This document shows positions 1 to 10,542 of a stretch of DNA of 64,000 nt, in pieces. Below the pieces are notes generated by a model. That model had not been told where the DNA came from and searched no databases. It was given only the letters and a program-made list of their open reading frames with translations. Positions within the stretch are counted from its first letter, which is position 1; the number at the start of each line of letters is the position of its first letter. A program made the position numbers and the translations under genes. Origin of the DNA: Selaginella moellendorffii (taxonomy: Eukaryota > Streptophyta > Lycopodiopsida > Selaginellales > Selaginellaceae); NCBI RefSeq assembly GCF_000143415.4, contig NW_003314308.1, forward strand, positions 638,794 to 702,793. Reading direction: 5' to 3'.

Positions 1-23
1 TCCGTGTGCTTGTTTCCTCCCAG

Positions 24-551
24 GTGTGGACTAACGACGACTCCATTTAACTTGCTTCCAGTGGGATGTATCGACGGAGGAAGAGCTCTCCAGGTTCGTA
101 ATTCACTCAAAATCCAACTCTTGATCATGACTCTGAGTGAGTGCATACAGGCCGCATTCGGGAGCAAGGTGTTGAATATCGCTGGCTTGATCACTTACGT
201 GCTACTAGGACTGGGAGTGGTAATCTTAGAAACGTTTAAGCCTTTCTTCTCACTCAACGTTCACGCAGTTGGGAGGTCCACTGTCTTTGCCGTGGGGTTT
301 GTACATTATCATCGTCCAGGTACGTCGGTTCTTTCCTTTCTTAGAGAGTTCTTACTGTCTGTTTTCCGATACAGAGATCGTCTGGGAAGGCCTGCCTCAA
401 GGACGTTACTGGTGTTGGCACTTGGAGGCAAATCGTCTATGCTGTGACGCTAGTGTTGGTCGTTTTGACGCTCTTGCCGTTGTGGGATGGCCTGGCCACC
501 CAGCTTGGCATTGGCATTGGAACCCCAGACTCACTCGATCTATTTATGTGA
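24..551 (+). CDS. EGY2: EGY2-type chloroplast site-2 protease, 3' part (unit 0; 5' end outside window)
   Basis: This is the C-terminal part of an intramembrane zinc metalloprotease of the EGY (site-2 protease) family, which acts in the plastid membrane. Four exons read through without a break: 24-93, 151-219, 269-319 and 375-551. They encode CGLTTTPFNLLPVGCIDGGRA, where the DGG is the second metal-ligand motif of S2P enzymes. A glycine-rich membrane segment with LGGPLSLPWG follows, then VGTWRQIV, a last hydrophobic helix (LVLVVLTLLPLW) and a stop after DLFM. The HExxH exon lies upstream of the window. Unlike the three later copies, every junction here is in frame, so this may be the working gene of the array. 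Family membership is clear from remembered plant EGY2 sequences. Whether the missing 5' part is intact cannot be seen. Confidence 0.8.
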
Positions 552-811
552 AAGCTTCCAGGAGAAACGATGGGTTTTTTTTCTTTCCATTTCGCGGCAA
601 GAAACAATTTTGCACGCATTCGTTGACAGAGAACCTGTGTGACGAGATTGTGGTACAAGAAAATGATGTGCTTGCAACTCTGCCGATTTTGAATTCCTTT
701 TTGGAAATCAAAACAATTTACATTCCTATTGTCACCTTGTAATGAGTGACGCGTTTCAAGTGGAACTGGCGTCTGGCCTGCCTCAAGGTAACTTCCTCCC
801 TTTGTGGAGAC

Positions 812-1204
812 ATGGACACTGTGGTTGTAGACAAGGAGCTTAATCTCAACCAGAGTTGGGACTACACAGACGCGCACGACAACATTTTCTTTCCCAGCTT
901 TGTGAGAAACTGTCGCGGTCCCTCGCCAACAATTTACGTGTGGGGACTCCCTTCAGGTGTCACCGATGCAGAGCTCATCACTCACTTTTCCCCGCATGGC
1001 GAGATAGCTGCCACTGAGGTGTTTGCATCCGAGGAAGGGAAGCCGCGAGCACGAGTTCGATTTGCTACCAAAGAACAAGCAACCGAAGCTGTCGCTTGCA
1101 AGCAGTACAGCGTCGTCAATGGCTCCACAATCCGGCTCGCCTTTGCGATCAATGGGAAACCAAAGAAAACGTCCAGCAGCAACGCAGCGGAGGCTGGAGA
1201 CTAG
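812..1204 (+). CDS. Small single-RRM protein
   Basis: An intronless open frame of 130 codons starts at the ATG at 812. Residues about 35-115 form one RNA recognition motif: an RNP2-like strand IYVWGL, helix one (DAELITHFSPHG) and an RNP1-like strand KPRARVRFA. The usual aromatic at RNP1 position 3 is replaced, which may weaken stacking on RNA. The N-terminal 35 residues (WDYTDAHDN and so on) match nothing I recognise. It lies between the EGY2 end and an Ole e 1-like ruin and is not repeated in the later units, so it entered only this one. It may be a complete small RNA-binding protein or a retrocopied fragment of a larger one. The RRM fold is confident; expression and completeness are not. 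Confidence 0.55.
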   Translation: MDTVVVDKELNLNQSWDYTDAHDNIFFPSFVRNCRGPSPTIYVWGLPSGVTDAELITHFSPHGEIAATEVFASEEGKPRARVRFATKEQATEAVACKQYSVVNGSTIRLAFAINGKPKKTSSSNAAEAGD

Positions 1205-1435
1205 CCGAAAGAGAAAGAGGTACTTCCAAGCTTTCATAAATTCAACGTGTGGACTAAACCATACCAATGACCATTTCTCCTTGGTTGCAGATGTCAACGT
1301 TTCTCTCTTGTCTCAAACAGAGAAGCTGCGAATTGGAACTTTCTACGATTATGCATCAGTGTGATGTCCATCATTTTTGACTTCGCGCAGATTAAAAGGT
1401 GTATGTTTCGTCGCACAGCCATCCGAGAGTTTGCC

Positions 1436-1846
1436 ATGGAGGGACAATCATCAAAGTATCTGATGGCTTGGCTTTTGATAGTAACGATCGAGCTCCACTT
1501 CTTGGCAGCGGGGTGTCGGCTGCTAGAGCACGAGATCACGTCTCGGACAGTCGTGGAAGCTTCGGTCTATTGCGAGATTTGCCACGAAGGGCGCAGCATC
1601 AAGAACATAGCACTGCCTGGTCCGTACTATCTCCATCTCTATAAGTTCCTGTCGATGATCACCAGTTCTAGTGGAGTTTACATTCTCGGCATGGTTTGAT
1701 CCAGGTGTTGTTGCGTTCCTGGAGTGCAATGGTGCTCGTGTCAGTGGCAGTAGCACCACGGACTCGTCCGGAAAATGATCGGTGGATGTTCCCAGCGGCT
1801 ACAACTTGGAGAGGGATTGCCGAGTGTCCGTGCTCGTAAATCCGCG
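1436..1846 (+). pseudogene. Ole e 1-like secreted protein, broken
   Basis: The first exon (1436-1619) opens with a hydrophobic signal peptide (AWLLIVTIELHFLAAGC) and then VVEASVYCEICHEG, the first-strand and cysteine pattern of Pollen Ole e 1-like proteins. Splicing 1619 to 1704 keeps the frame and gives a family-like second block: VVAFLECNGARVSG, then STTDSSGK, then VDVPSGYNLERDCRVSVLV. A TGA at 1776-1778 interrupts the second block just after SSGK. The family is small, secreted and disulphide-bonded, often linked to the cell wall. The stop, and the direct run into the start of the following family U gene at 1856, indicate a truncated copy. No counterpart is seen in the other units. Confidence 0.6.
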
Positions 1847-1855
1847 CTGTTTGCA

Positions 1856-2960
1856 ATGGGTGGTTCATTGTCACAAGCTCGTGGGGAGTGGAGGAAGTGC
1901 CGTTGCATACAAATAAGCTCAAAGCTCCCATCCGGAACATCACTGCTCGACCAGCTGTCCCTTGATCTTCCCAACGAACCCAAGAGCCAGCAGCACGTGG
2001 ATGTTTCGATGGCGATCCTCCCATTCCTACGGGAAAGCTGCGCCAACACCGAAGTGGCTCTGGAGATCAAGAACTTCTGTCTTGGTGTGGATGACAACGA
2101 GGTAATCATCAACACCAAGGCTCTTGGATTCTACCCATACCGCTTCGAACTCCATATTAATCCACAGCTTGGCGAGATGGAAAATTCTCCCATTGCTATC
2201 TATGACTACAATTTCCATGACGGTGCTCGTGCTAATGCCAACTCCAGCACTCTCACCACTCTCACCAAGAACAGCGAAGGTGAGCTTGGAGCTCGACTTG
2301 ATTTACAGGCAGTAAAGTTCATAGTAAAGAAGTCGTGGGGGCAGTCACTCCAAGAGCCAATGGACTACGAGTCCATCAGTGTTGGAGCTCCAGGGAACAT
2401 GGCAGAGCTTGAGTGGAAATTACTTCGCTGGAATTGCAACGGGACGGAGTATAATCCATCCAATCCACACTCTGGGCTAAGTTCCCTCGAGGTACATGTT
2501 ATTCCTTTGGATTCCTTTCACTTCGTTTTCTTTGTAGGCGCCTTTCCGAGGACGACGAACAAAAATCAGCGTGGAAGACTTTCCTGTTATTGTGTGGCAT
2601 CTGCCTGCGAGCACGGCGTCCAAGTTTCAGCTCAAGTTCAACATTCGTCTGGAGGCCGACATGCATCTCCTCTGGTACCAGAGAAGCAGCTGGATGTGCC
2701 CAAGAGCCAAGGAGTATATCAGCAAGAGAGTCGAATTTTCTCGTGAGTTTGCGGTTACCGATGGTAATAAAAAACGAAAGTTCTTTTTCCCTTTGTCATT
2801 TAGACTAAAAGTTTGGCGCGAAATGTGTACACCCCTGGTTAGGGTTAGGGCATCCCTGGCAGAGGGAGGCGCGGTTCAAGCGCTTCCTCCGCACAGGCGC
2901 GCGCAGGTCTTGCTTCGAGACCAGACATGGCGGGCCTCACAGTGCGCCTTCTCGAGCTAG
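1856..2960 (+). CDS. Family U protein, unit 1 copy; stop lost, reads into MED4 remnant
   Basis: This is the first of four copies of a family I do not recognise. Exon 1 (1856-2491, start MGGSLSQARG) joins in frame to exon 2 (2538 onward). The protein begins with a cysteine- and lysine-rich MGGS segment. It then alternates hydrophobic strands and polar loops (GFYPYRFELHINP, AIYDYNFHDGA, AELEWKLLRWN), which suggests a beta-sandwich. The C-terminal part holds VEDFPVIVWHLP and a basic helix (YISKRVEF). There is no signal peptide or membrane helix. In the other units the frame ends soon after VTDG or its equivalent. Here that stop is changed, and the frame continues through about 25 residues into the first exon of the neighbouring MED4 ruin (AEGGAVQALPPHRRAQVLL), stopping at 2960. 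Function unknown. Confidence 0.55.
2812..2845 (+). promoter_or_regulatory. E2F-type motif plus telo-box-like motif upstream of MED4 (unit 1)
   Basis: TTTGGCGCGAAA at 2812-2823 matches the palindromic E2F consensus. About 15 bases downstream comes GGTTAGGGTTAGGG, a plant telo-box in inverted form. The pair recurs at the same place in units 2 and 3. Here it sits inside the read-through frame of the family U copy. Factor binding is inferred from motif identity only. Confidence 0.4.
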
Positions 2961-3598
2961 CGGGTAAGCAAGCGTCTTGATTCTCTTTCCTCTCAAGATC
3001 GAGACTTGGTCAATGCAGAAGGCAGCCATGTCAAGAGCCTGGAGCAGGCATCACGGATGCGGTGGCGGCCAAGGACGCGGTGATCCGCGATTTTGCCAAG
3101 CGCGCACGCTGGAGGAATTCGAGGAGTACAGGCGGCCATCCAAGGAGAGGAAGACAATGGACGCCGAGGTGGACGTGTCCGAGCGCGTCTCCTACGCTCA
3201 CAGGATAAGCTACACCCGATTATCTTCTCGGTCAGCCCCCTCAGGAGCAGCAACGCAGCCCTACCACTACAGCGACATGGATCTGGGCGTCTTGAAAGCT
3301 CCGGAAACCGCACCGCCACCAGCGCCATTCCTGCCGTCGCCAACTGTGAAAAAATCACCACCAAAAGAAGCAGCAGCAGGAAAGCTCACGCCCTCTCCAC
3401 TCCGGTTACACTTCCCGGACTGCCTCCCGGATGGAAGCCCGGAGATCCGGTTCCACTGCCGGAAGTGGCACCGCCAGCACCAATTCCAACAGCGTGCGCT
3501 CCAGGAGTAATCAAGGTGCCGTTCGTGCAGCTGGATTTAAACCCGGAGCTCGAGGACGACTACGCCTTGGACGAGGAGCAAAGCTCCGAGGAAGAGTG
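2860..3598 (+). pseudogene. MED4: MED4 copy, unit 1 (degenerate)
   Basis: This is a broken copy of Mediator subunit 4. The ATG before AEGG is lost (CATGG became CCTGG), and a two-base insertion shifts the frame in exon 1. Most of the coiled-coil exon between the first residues and EEFEEY is deleted. The later YAHRISYT, YSDMDLGVLKAP and proline-rich blocks lie in different frames. The acidic tail (ELEDDYALDEEQSSEEE) is still readable to 3598. Comparison with the intact copy at 14463-15477 makes the damage plain. No full-length Mediator subunit could be made. Confidence 0.85.
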
Positions 3599-3891
3599 AG
3601 GAACCAAGTAAGTTGGCATTCTTTCTAAGTTCTTTGAGACTTCCTTTGTACCCTCAGGCTAACCACGATCAAAATCAAGAAGTCTCATGTCCTACCAGGA
3701 AGGAGAACTCGATATTGCAAGTTAAAATCAAAACTTTGGGGGGAACAAATACTCAATTCAAATCCGGGGGTAAGAACAGCCTTTTCCACTTACACCAGGT
3801 CTTGCGTAACCGACTTCTTAACCTTGAGCTACAGAAGCACGGACTTCACGAACGCGAAGAAAAAGCTCTCGGTTCTGCCAGAAGAGAAGAT
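3599..3891 (+). other. Conserved linker segment between MED4 and kinase copies
   Basis: The same stretch follows MED4 in every unit. It holds two exon-like pieces on the plus strand, one reading LQVKIKTLGG or, in units 3 and 4, LQVKIETLEETNARFNSG followed by a GTAAGA donor. The second piece contains ELQKHG and basic residues. It may be an extra 3' exon pair of MED4 or a fragment of another coiled-coil gene; I cannot tell which. Parts overlap the 3' end of the minus-strand kinase copies. Confidence 0.35.
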
Positions 3892-4372
3892 CTACCGGAA
3901 GGGGAACTGCTGCATCAGCGGTCTCAGTCGTTCTAAAACATCCGACATGATTCAAGCACATCGTCGCGATCATGCCGAGCTCCCGCGGCACCTTGACGTG
4001 ATCCGGCAGTAGCCTCAGCCGGGATCCACGATGGGGAGGACATGGTTCGCCCTCCCAGCGCGACCAACCAGGTACGTTCCCAACTACCTGAACTTTCCTG
4101 TTACTGATGATCTCCGCCAGCAGAAGACGTCCATGGCGGCGATGGTGGCGGCGCGATCGTCCAGGGGGAAACCCTCCTCGTGCTGCAAATACCGGGCGTC
4201 CTCCACCGTGTCGACCCGGTGGCGCCGCCGCTGTGCCTGGCGCTGCGCATCTACCTCGCCTTCGCCGCCGCCAAGTGCGTCAAGACGCTCCACTACGGCC
4301 ACGAGATCGTCCCCCGCGATCCCCGCTCCACAAACTTGTGTATCGAGCGCGACTGGATCGTCCCCACTTCCC
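3892..4372. pseudogene. Receptor-kinase-type gene copy, unit 1, split by an internal inversion
   Basis: Compared with the intact kinase at 21299-22354 (-), the C-terminal lobe is still on the minus strand at about 3892-4133. The N-terminal and middle part (GETLLVLQ, LCLALRIYLAFAAAKCVKTLHYGHEI, then RDPRSTN where the HRD motif belongs) reads on the plus strand from about 4134 to 4372. The two halves therefore point away from the junction near the GACGTCCA sequence. The HRD motif has become PRD. Both halves have lost reading frame and sequence, so no kinase can be made. Confidence 0.75.
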
Positions 4373-4384
4373 CGGTCGAACGGG

Positions 4385-5668
4385 TCTCTGGCAGTACGTC
4401 GTCTCTTTTTTATCACGGCTGGTGGAAGTCTTCAGCTTGGATTTGCCACACAGGTACATACACCGTTTTTCATCTCTCCTGAAACTCATTCTTACCTGGT
4501 TTCTTGTTTTTTTGCTGTGGTTGCAAGTTTCAAAGCTTCCACCCGAAATCGTCCAGTTCCACAGAGCCACCGGATTTAGATCTTGTAGTGCCTTATGTGG
4601 AGTCAGCTCTTCGGCTCGCATATGGAGTGCAACTGGTTCATGTAAGTAATCTTTCTAATGTTTTTGTTCCAGGAAATTGGACATAGATCACCTTTAGATG
4701 TGTAAGGACTCTTGGTAGTTTCGGTGCTATCACGCAAGTTACAACCACGGTGCTTGGAGAAGTTACCTTTTCTTTTCATGCACCCAAACTTTATGGCAGG
4801 CCCATTGGCTGGAGAATTTCTGTCGGTTGCAATGGTGGGAGTGGGCCTTTTGCCTTCGGCAAAAGGAGCACCTGAAGGGACACTTGTGCAAGTTCCCAGT
4901 GTTGTCTTCCAAGGCTCTTTTCTCTTGGGACTGGTCGCCAGGGCCGCTCTAGGATACGAGTAAGCTTTTGGTCTTTGTAATCTGGGCGTTTGTTTTGATG
5001 AAGCTCTGTGTGGAATTTTCCAATGCAGTGTATTGCACGCGGGAACTGTTGCAGTGCATCCGCTGGTAATAGCTGGCTGGTAAGAGGATGTCACCATTGT
5101 CTTTGAAAAGCTCTTAGAAGTTCCGTGTGCTTATTTCCTCTCAGGTGTGGACTAACGACGACGGCTTTCAACTTGCTTCCAGTGGGATGTATCGACGGAG
5201 GAAGATCCAGGTTCGTAATTCACTCAAAATCGAACTCTTGATCATGACTCCGAGTGAGTGCATACAGGCCGCATTCGGGAGTAAGGTGTTGAATATCACT
5301 GGCTTGATCACTTATGTGCTACTCGGACTGGGAGTGGTAATCTTAGAAACGTTTAAGACTTTCTTTTCACTAAACTTTCACGCAGTTGGGAGGTCCGCTG
5401 TCTTTGCCGTGGGGTTTGTACATTATCATCGTCCAGGTATGTCGGTTCTTTCGTTTCTTAGAGAGTTCTTACTATGTGTTTTCCGATACAGAGATCGTCC
5501 GAGAAGGCCTGCCTCAACGACGTTACTGGTGTTGGCACTTGGAGGCAAATCGTCTATGCTGTGGCGCTAGTGTTGGTCGTTTTGACGCTCTTGCCTTTGT
5601 GGGATGGCTTGGCCACCCAGCTTGGCATTGGCATTGGAACCCCGGACTCGCTCGATTTATTTATGTGA
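4385..5668 (+). pseudogene. EGY2: EGY2 copy, unit 1 (degenerate)
   Basis: Exon-like blocks in the order of EGY2 are recognisable. They are a membrane segment (AGGSLQLGF), LPPEIVQ, PPDLDLVVPYVESAL in another frame, an HEIGH zinc site divided by an intron at 4653-4678, GSFGAITQV, and AGPLAGEFLSV. Further blocks are LVQVPSVVFQGS, VLHAGTVAVHPLVIAGW, the CIDGG motif and the final LVLVVLTLLPLWDG helix ending at 5668. A frameshift between LPPEIVQ and PPDLDL, a stop right after HEIGHRSPLDV, and a four-base loss after CIDGGR break the frame. The N-terminal half is absent. Confidence 0.85.
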
Positions 5669-8040
5669 AAGCTTCCAGGAGAAACGATGGTCTTTCCATT
5701 TCGCAGCAAGAAACAATTTTGCACGCATTCGTCAACAGAGAACTTGTCTGACGAGATTGTGGTACAAGATAATGATGTACTTGCAAGTTTGGATCTGCTG
5801 ATTTTGAACTCTTTTAATCAAGACAATTGCACATAGGTGCCATTTCTATTGTCACTTGTATATTTTTCCATTGTTATGTAGGAAAACATCCTCCTCTCCA
5901 TTGTTGTAGCTGTTCAGATTTAGAATTCTTGCCTTCATCAAAATTGCACTCTACAACCTTTTTTGAACGTGCGAAGAGAAGACCTTCCTTGTATCCCATG
6001 ATGTGTCTATGGGCTGCGGGGCTGTTGGACACGAAAAACTCGAATCACAAAAAGTATGTGGAGCATTAGTGGTTTTTTGTAAAGGAATGTTAGAAACGTG
6101 GAAAAGGATATCACTCCCTAGTAGAATGTGTCTTAACCATATTGCACTCGACCACCCTGATTTCTGGTAGCAACTCATCTTCATTAATCTTTAGGAAAAG
6201 AACCTTCAAAGCAAGTGATAGCCACTTGTGATGAAGACAGAAGCAGGGATAGGGACCTGTTATGAGCATTAAGCAAAGTTGCTTTGTGAACACTGTCAGT
6301 GATTGTTAACTTCCCTTTGGACCATGTTGTTATGCAAGTGGCCACAATGTGCCATGGCCATCCTAGGATAATGGAGTCTTTCAAAATTCCAGATCCTAGC
6401 TGTTAGTAATTCACCATAAGAAAATTGAGCATTGAAACCACTTTTATACTGAGATCTTGACATTGAGGAATTGGCAAATGTTTTGAGGATGATGGCTGTG
6501 TTGCCGGGTTGGAAACTCCACCCAGAGCTTTAGCCACTTTTGGTTTAGTGTGTTCAGCAGTAGCCTTTGGCAGAGAACATGTTGCTCCCACAGTCAGCAA
6601 ATAGATATTAGCAACAACTGGAGTAAGAAAGTAATAAAAAATGCCCCTTCATTGAGCCATAAGAAGACACCCAATTTACATTGCTAAAAATGGCTATAAG
6701 ATGGTTGTTATATGAAGAAAGTTTTCTCTCCAAACATTGCACCAATTTCCAAATCTTCTCTTTTGTGGTGTGCAAACTACCCCATATTTCAGTATTTGCC
6801 ACCCACATCCTTGGCTACAACTTTGGATTTGTTGGTACATCAATCAAGATAACATTCAGTGAACTTGCATGATGCATTCATGGTTTTGGGTGGCATTTGC
6901 AAGCTATAGGCTTCCCTATGGCATCTCAACATGACATGCAGATAGTCAACACTTATACTACTCACAATCTAGGGCACTTTTTGCAGAGGTCTGGATAAAA
7001 CTCTCTTTCTCAAAGGCACAAGCAATACTTGATTTAGGATCCTAGAGCAATATCATCTTTCTTGACATAGCACACTCTAGTAGCTTAGAAGTCTCTTTGG
7101 CATCATGGATATATGGCACAATAGGTGACTGAAATCACATCAACAAAGTTGAGACCAGGGCAAAAATTTAATGCTCTTTTTTGGCCATTTTACCCTACAA
7201 AATGGGTGATCTTCAAACTGCCCTTTAAATGTTAGGTAGAAATTATTAGAATTTCAAATAGAATATTCTTTTGAAATATTTCTTTTCTTTCCTAAAGGAT
7301 TAATGAATATTCCAAATTTAATGAGTGGGGCACTTTTCTAGATTACTGCCTTGTTTAGGCTACACGTTTTCAAAACTTGTTTAGCTCACACTTTCTTAGC
7401 TCTTGCTGCACGTGTTTATCACCATTACCCTGGATCCTAAAGACTTTGATTTTTCATGACTCCTTATCAGGACACCGCATGTTTGATTTTTCATGATGTG
7501 ATATGTCAACGATTGCACTACATGCGTCAGCAGCAAGAGTAGCCGTTGGTTGTGGGGCCTCGAGAGGAAGGGTCTGATATCAAGCATTTTACCGTTTGTT
7601 TTGTAATACGTGGTTTCCTTCCTGGAGAATGTAAAATCGTCAAAGCCTAAGACTTCTTTGGTGTGCGCGGGCCCACACCATCATCATCTAGTCACACGAA
7701 ACCCAGCTTGGCCGATGACATCAGTTGGCAGAGTGATCAACGAGTCCTGCCTCCGGACTCGCTACAGTTTGGACAGCGAGCACGAAGATGACGGTTAGAC
7801 ACAATGTGCAAGCCAGCGCTTTTCCTGATTCTTGAACTGGGGAATCCATGCTAGTGAAAGAGGAGGAAAGAACACTACGAGAATAAAATATTCCACTCGG
7901 GAAAGTCGCACAGCACTCGGTACAACCCATCTGCGGGTGTCTTACTCCTCGTCCTCGGCCCTTCTTCGCTTGTCCTCGTCCTCCGCCGCGCCCGGCCTTC
8001 TCGACCTCGTAGCGAGTTTGCGGCGACAGCAGTAGGCCAT
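5669..8040. other. Intergenic spacer with no convincing gene
   Basis: About 2.4 kb of moderately AT-rich sequence with only short, unconnected open frames. The minus strand at about 6,100-6,900 gives fragments such as IILGWPWH, which faintly recalls retrotransposon protease-region sequence. No catalytic motif or terminal repeat supports that. The last 150 bases before the next family U gene are GC-rich and may be its promoter. This spacer is absent from the neighbouring units. Confidence 0.5.
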
Positions 8041-8096
8041 CGGCGCGCTACCTTTCTTTCTCACTTTCCACTGTCTCCAGTACATCGCCGCTTGCA

Positions 8097-9035
8097 ATGG
8101 GTGGTTCATTGTCACAAGCTCGTGGGGAGTGGAGGAACTGCCGTTGCATCAAAATCAGCTCAAAGCTCCCATCCGGCACATCACTGCTCGACCAGCTGTC
8201 CCTTGATCTTCCCAACGGACTGCCCAAGAGCCAGCAGCTCGTGGATGTTTCGATGGCGATCCTCCCATCCCTACGGGAAAGCTGCGCCAACACCGAAGTG
8301 GCTCTGGAGATCAAGAACTTCCTTCTCGGTGTGGACGACAGTGATGTAATCATCAACACCAAGGCTCTAGGATTCTACCCATACCGCTTCAAACTCCATA
8401 TTAATCCACAGCTTGGCGTGATGAAAAACTCTACCATTGCTACCTATGACTACAACCTCCGTGACGGTAGCCGTGTTAATGCCAATTCCAGCACCAAGAA
8501 CAGCGAAGGTGAGATTGGAGCTCAACTTAATTTATGGCCAGTATCGTTAAAATTAAAGAAGAAGTGGGGGCAGTCACTCCAAGAGCTAATGGAGTACGAG
8601 TCCATTCGTGTTGGAGCTCCAGGGAACACCGCAGAGCTCGAGTGGAAATTACTTCGCTGGAATCACAACGGGACGGAGTATAATCCATCCAAACCACACT
8701 CTGGGCTAAGTTCCCTCGAGGTACATGCTTTACGCCTTTGGATTCCTTTCAGTTCGTTTTCTTTCTAGCCGCCATTGCGAGGAGGACGAACAAAAATCAG
8801 CGTGGAAGACTTTCCTGTTATTGTGTGGCATCTGCCCGCGAGCACGGCGTCCAAGTTTCAGCTCGGGTTCAATATTCGTCTGGAGGCCGACATGCATCTC
8901 CTCTGGTACCGGAGAAGCAAATGGATGCGCCGAAGAGTCAAGGAGTACATCAGCAAGAGAGTTGAATTTTCCCATGAGTTTGTGGTCACCGATGGTAAAG
9001 GAGAACTGTCATATGCTTTTGATATCGAATTTTGA
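8097..9035 (+). CDS. Family U protein, unit 2 copy
   Basis: Exon 1 (8097-8720) and exon 2 (8769-9035) join in phase 0 across a 48-base GT-AG intron, giving about 296 residues. The sequence follows the other copies closely (LDQLSLDLPN, GFYPYRFKLHINPQ, GAPGNTAELEWKLLRWN, VEDFPVIVWHLP, YISKRVEF). A small in-frame deletion removes the TLTTLT segment in the ANANSST loop. The C-terminus is longer than in units 3 and 4, because the frame runs on to TGA at 9033-9035. The GTAAAG after CACCGATG could also be a splice donor, so the true 3' end is uncertain. The frame is open throughout, which suggests coding constraint or recent duplication. Function unknown. Confidence 0.6.
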
Positions 9036-9086
9036 TAGAGAATGAAAAAAAAGAGTTATTTTTCTCTCTGTCATTTAGACTCAAAA

Positions 9087-9755
9087 CTTGGCGCGAAATG
9101 TGTACACCCCTAGTTAGGGTTAGGGCATCCCAGCGCGCAGCGCCTTCTCGAGCTAGCCGATAAGCAAGCGTCTTGATTCTCTTTCCTCTCAAGATCGAGA
9201 CTTGGTCAATGCAGGCAGCAAATCGTGGAAGGCAGCCATCTCAAGAGCGTGGAGCAGGCATCGCGGAGGCGGTGGCGGCCAAGGAAGAGTTTGCCAAGCG
9301 CGTCAGGAACGCGGAGCAGGCGGTCCAATGAGAGGAAGACACTGGACGCCGAGGTGGCGTCTCCTACGCTCATAGGATCAGCTACACCCGATTATCTTCT
9401 CGGTCAGCCCCCTCAGGAGCAGCAACGCAGCTCTACCACTACAGCGACATGGATCTGGGCGTCTTGAAAGCCCCGGAAACCGCACCGCCACCAGCGCCAT
9501 TCCTGCCGTCGCCAACTGTGAAAAAATCACCACCAAAAGAAGCAGCAGCAGGAAAGCTCACGCACTCCGGTTACACTTCCCGGACTGCCTCCCGGATGGA
9601 AGCCGGTTCCACTGCCGGAAGTGGCACCGCCAGCTCCAATTCCAACAGCACGCGCTCCAGGAGTAACCAAGGTGCCGTTCGTGCAGCTGGATCTAAACCC
9701 GGAGCTCGAGGACGACTACGCCTTGGACGAGGAGCAAAGCTCCGAGGAAGAGTGA
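9087..9755 (+). pseudogene. MED4: MED4 copy, unit 2 (degenerate), with E2F-like promoter motif
   Basis: CTTGGCGCGAAA at 9087-9098 and GTTAGGGTTAGGG just after it repeat the promoter motifs of the other units. The MED4 start and most of exon 1 are gone; only CGCCTTCTCGAGCTAGCC remains before the intron. The coiled-coil part is reduced to short frames, and frameshifts separate the YSDMDLGVLKAP block from the proline-rich and acidic tail. It is more eroded than the unit 1 copy and clearly non-functional. Confidence 0.85.
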
Positions 9756-10060
9756 GGAACCAAGTAAGTTGGCATTCTTTCTAAGTTCTTTGAGACTTAC
9801 TTTGTACCCTGAGGCTAACCACGATCAAAATCAAGAAGTCTCATGTCCTACCAGGAAGGAGAACTCGATATTGCAAGTTAAAATCGAAACTTTGGGGGGA
9901 ACAAATACTCGATTCAAATCCGGGGGTAAGAACAGCATTTTCCACTTACACCAGGTCTTGTGTAACCGACTTCTTAACCTTGAGCTACAGAAGCACGGAC
10001 TTGTGGAACGCGAAGCAAGAACGCGAAGAAAAAGCTCTCGGTTCCGCCAGAAGAGAAGAT

Positions 10061-10541
10061 CTACCGGAAGGGGAACTGCTGCCTCAGCGGTCTCAGCCGT
10101 TCTAAAACATCCGACATGATTCAAGCACATTGTCGCGATCCTGCCGAGCTCCCACGGCACCTTGACGTGATCCGGCAGTAGCCTCAGCCGGGATCCACGA
10201 TGGGGAGGACATGGTTCGCCCTCCCAGCGCGACCAACCAGGTACGTTCCCAACTACCTGAACTTTCCTGTTACTGATGATCTCCGCCAGCAGAAGACGTC
10301 CACGGCGGCGATGGTGGCGGCGCGATCGTCCAGGGGGAGACCCTCCTCGTGCTGCAAATGCCGGGCGTCCTCCACCGTGGCTACCCGGTGGCGCCGCCGC
10401 TGTGCCTGGCGCTGCGCATCCACCTCGCCTTCGCCGCCGCCAAGTGCGTCAAGACGCTCCACTACGGCCACGAGATCGTCCCCCGCGATCTCCGCTCCAC
10501 AAACTTGTGTATCGAGCGCGACTGGATCGTCCCCACTTCCC
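10061..10541. pseudogene. Receptor-kinase-type gene copy, unit 2, same internal inversion
   Basis: The arrangement is as in unit 1. The C-terminal lobe lies on the minus strand (10061-10302). The middle part lies on the plus strand (10303-10541), with GETLLVLQMPG, LRIHLAFAAAKCVKTLHYGHEI and a damaged PRDLRSTN catalytic loop. The junction after GACGTCCA is the same as in unit 1, so the two copies share one rearranged ancestor. Confidence 0.75.
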
Positions 10542-10542
10542 C

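Noticed and set aside
6100-6900. Minus-strand frames as a possible retrotransposon pol remnant
   Set aside because: Only a short IILGWPWH-like resemblance; no catalytic motifs, terminal repeats or continuity.
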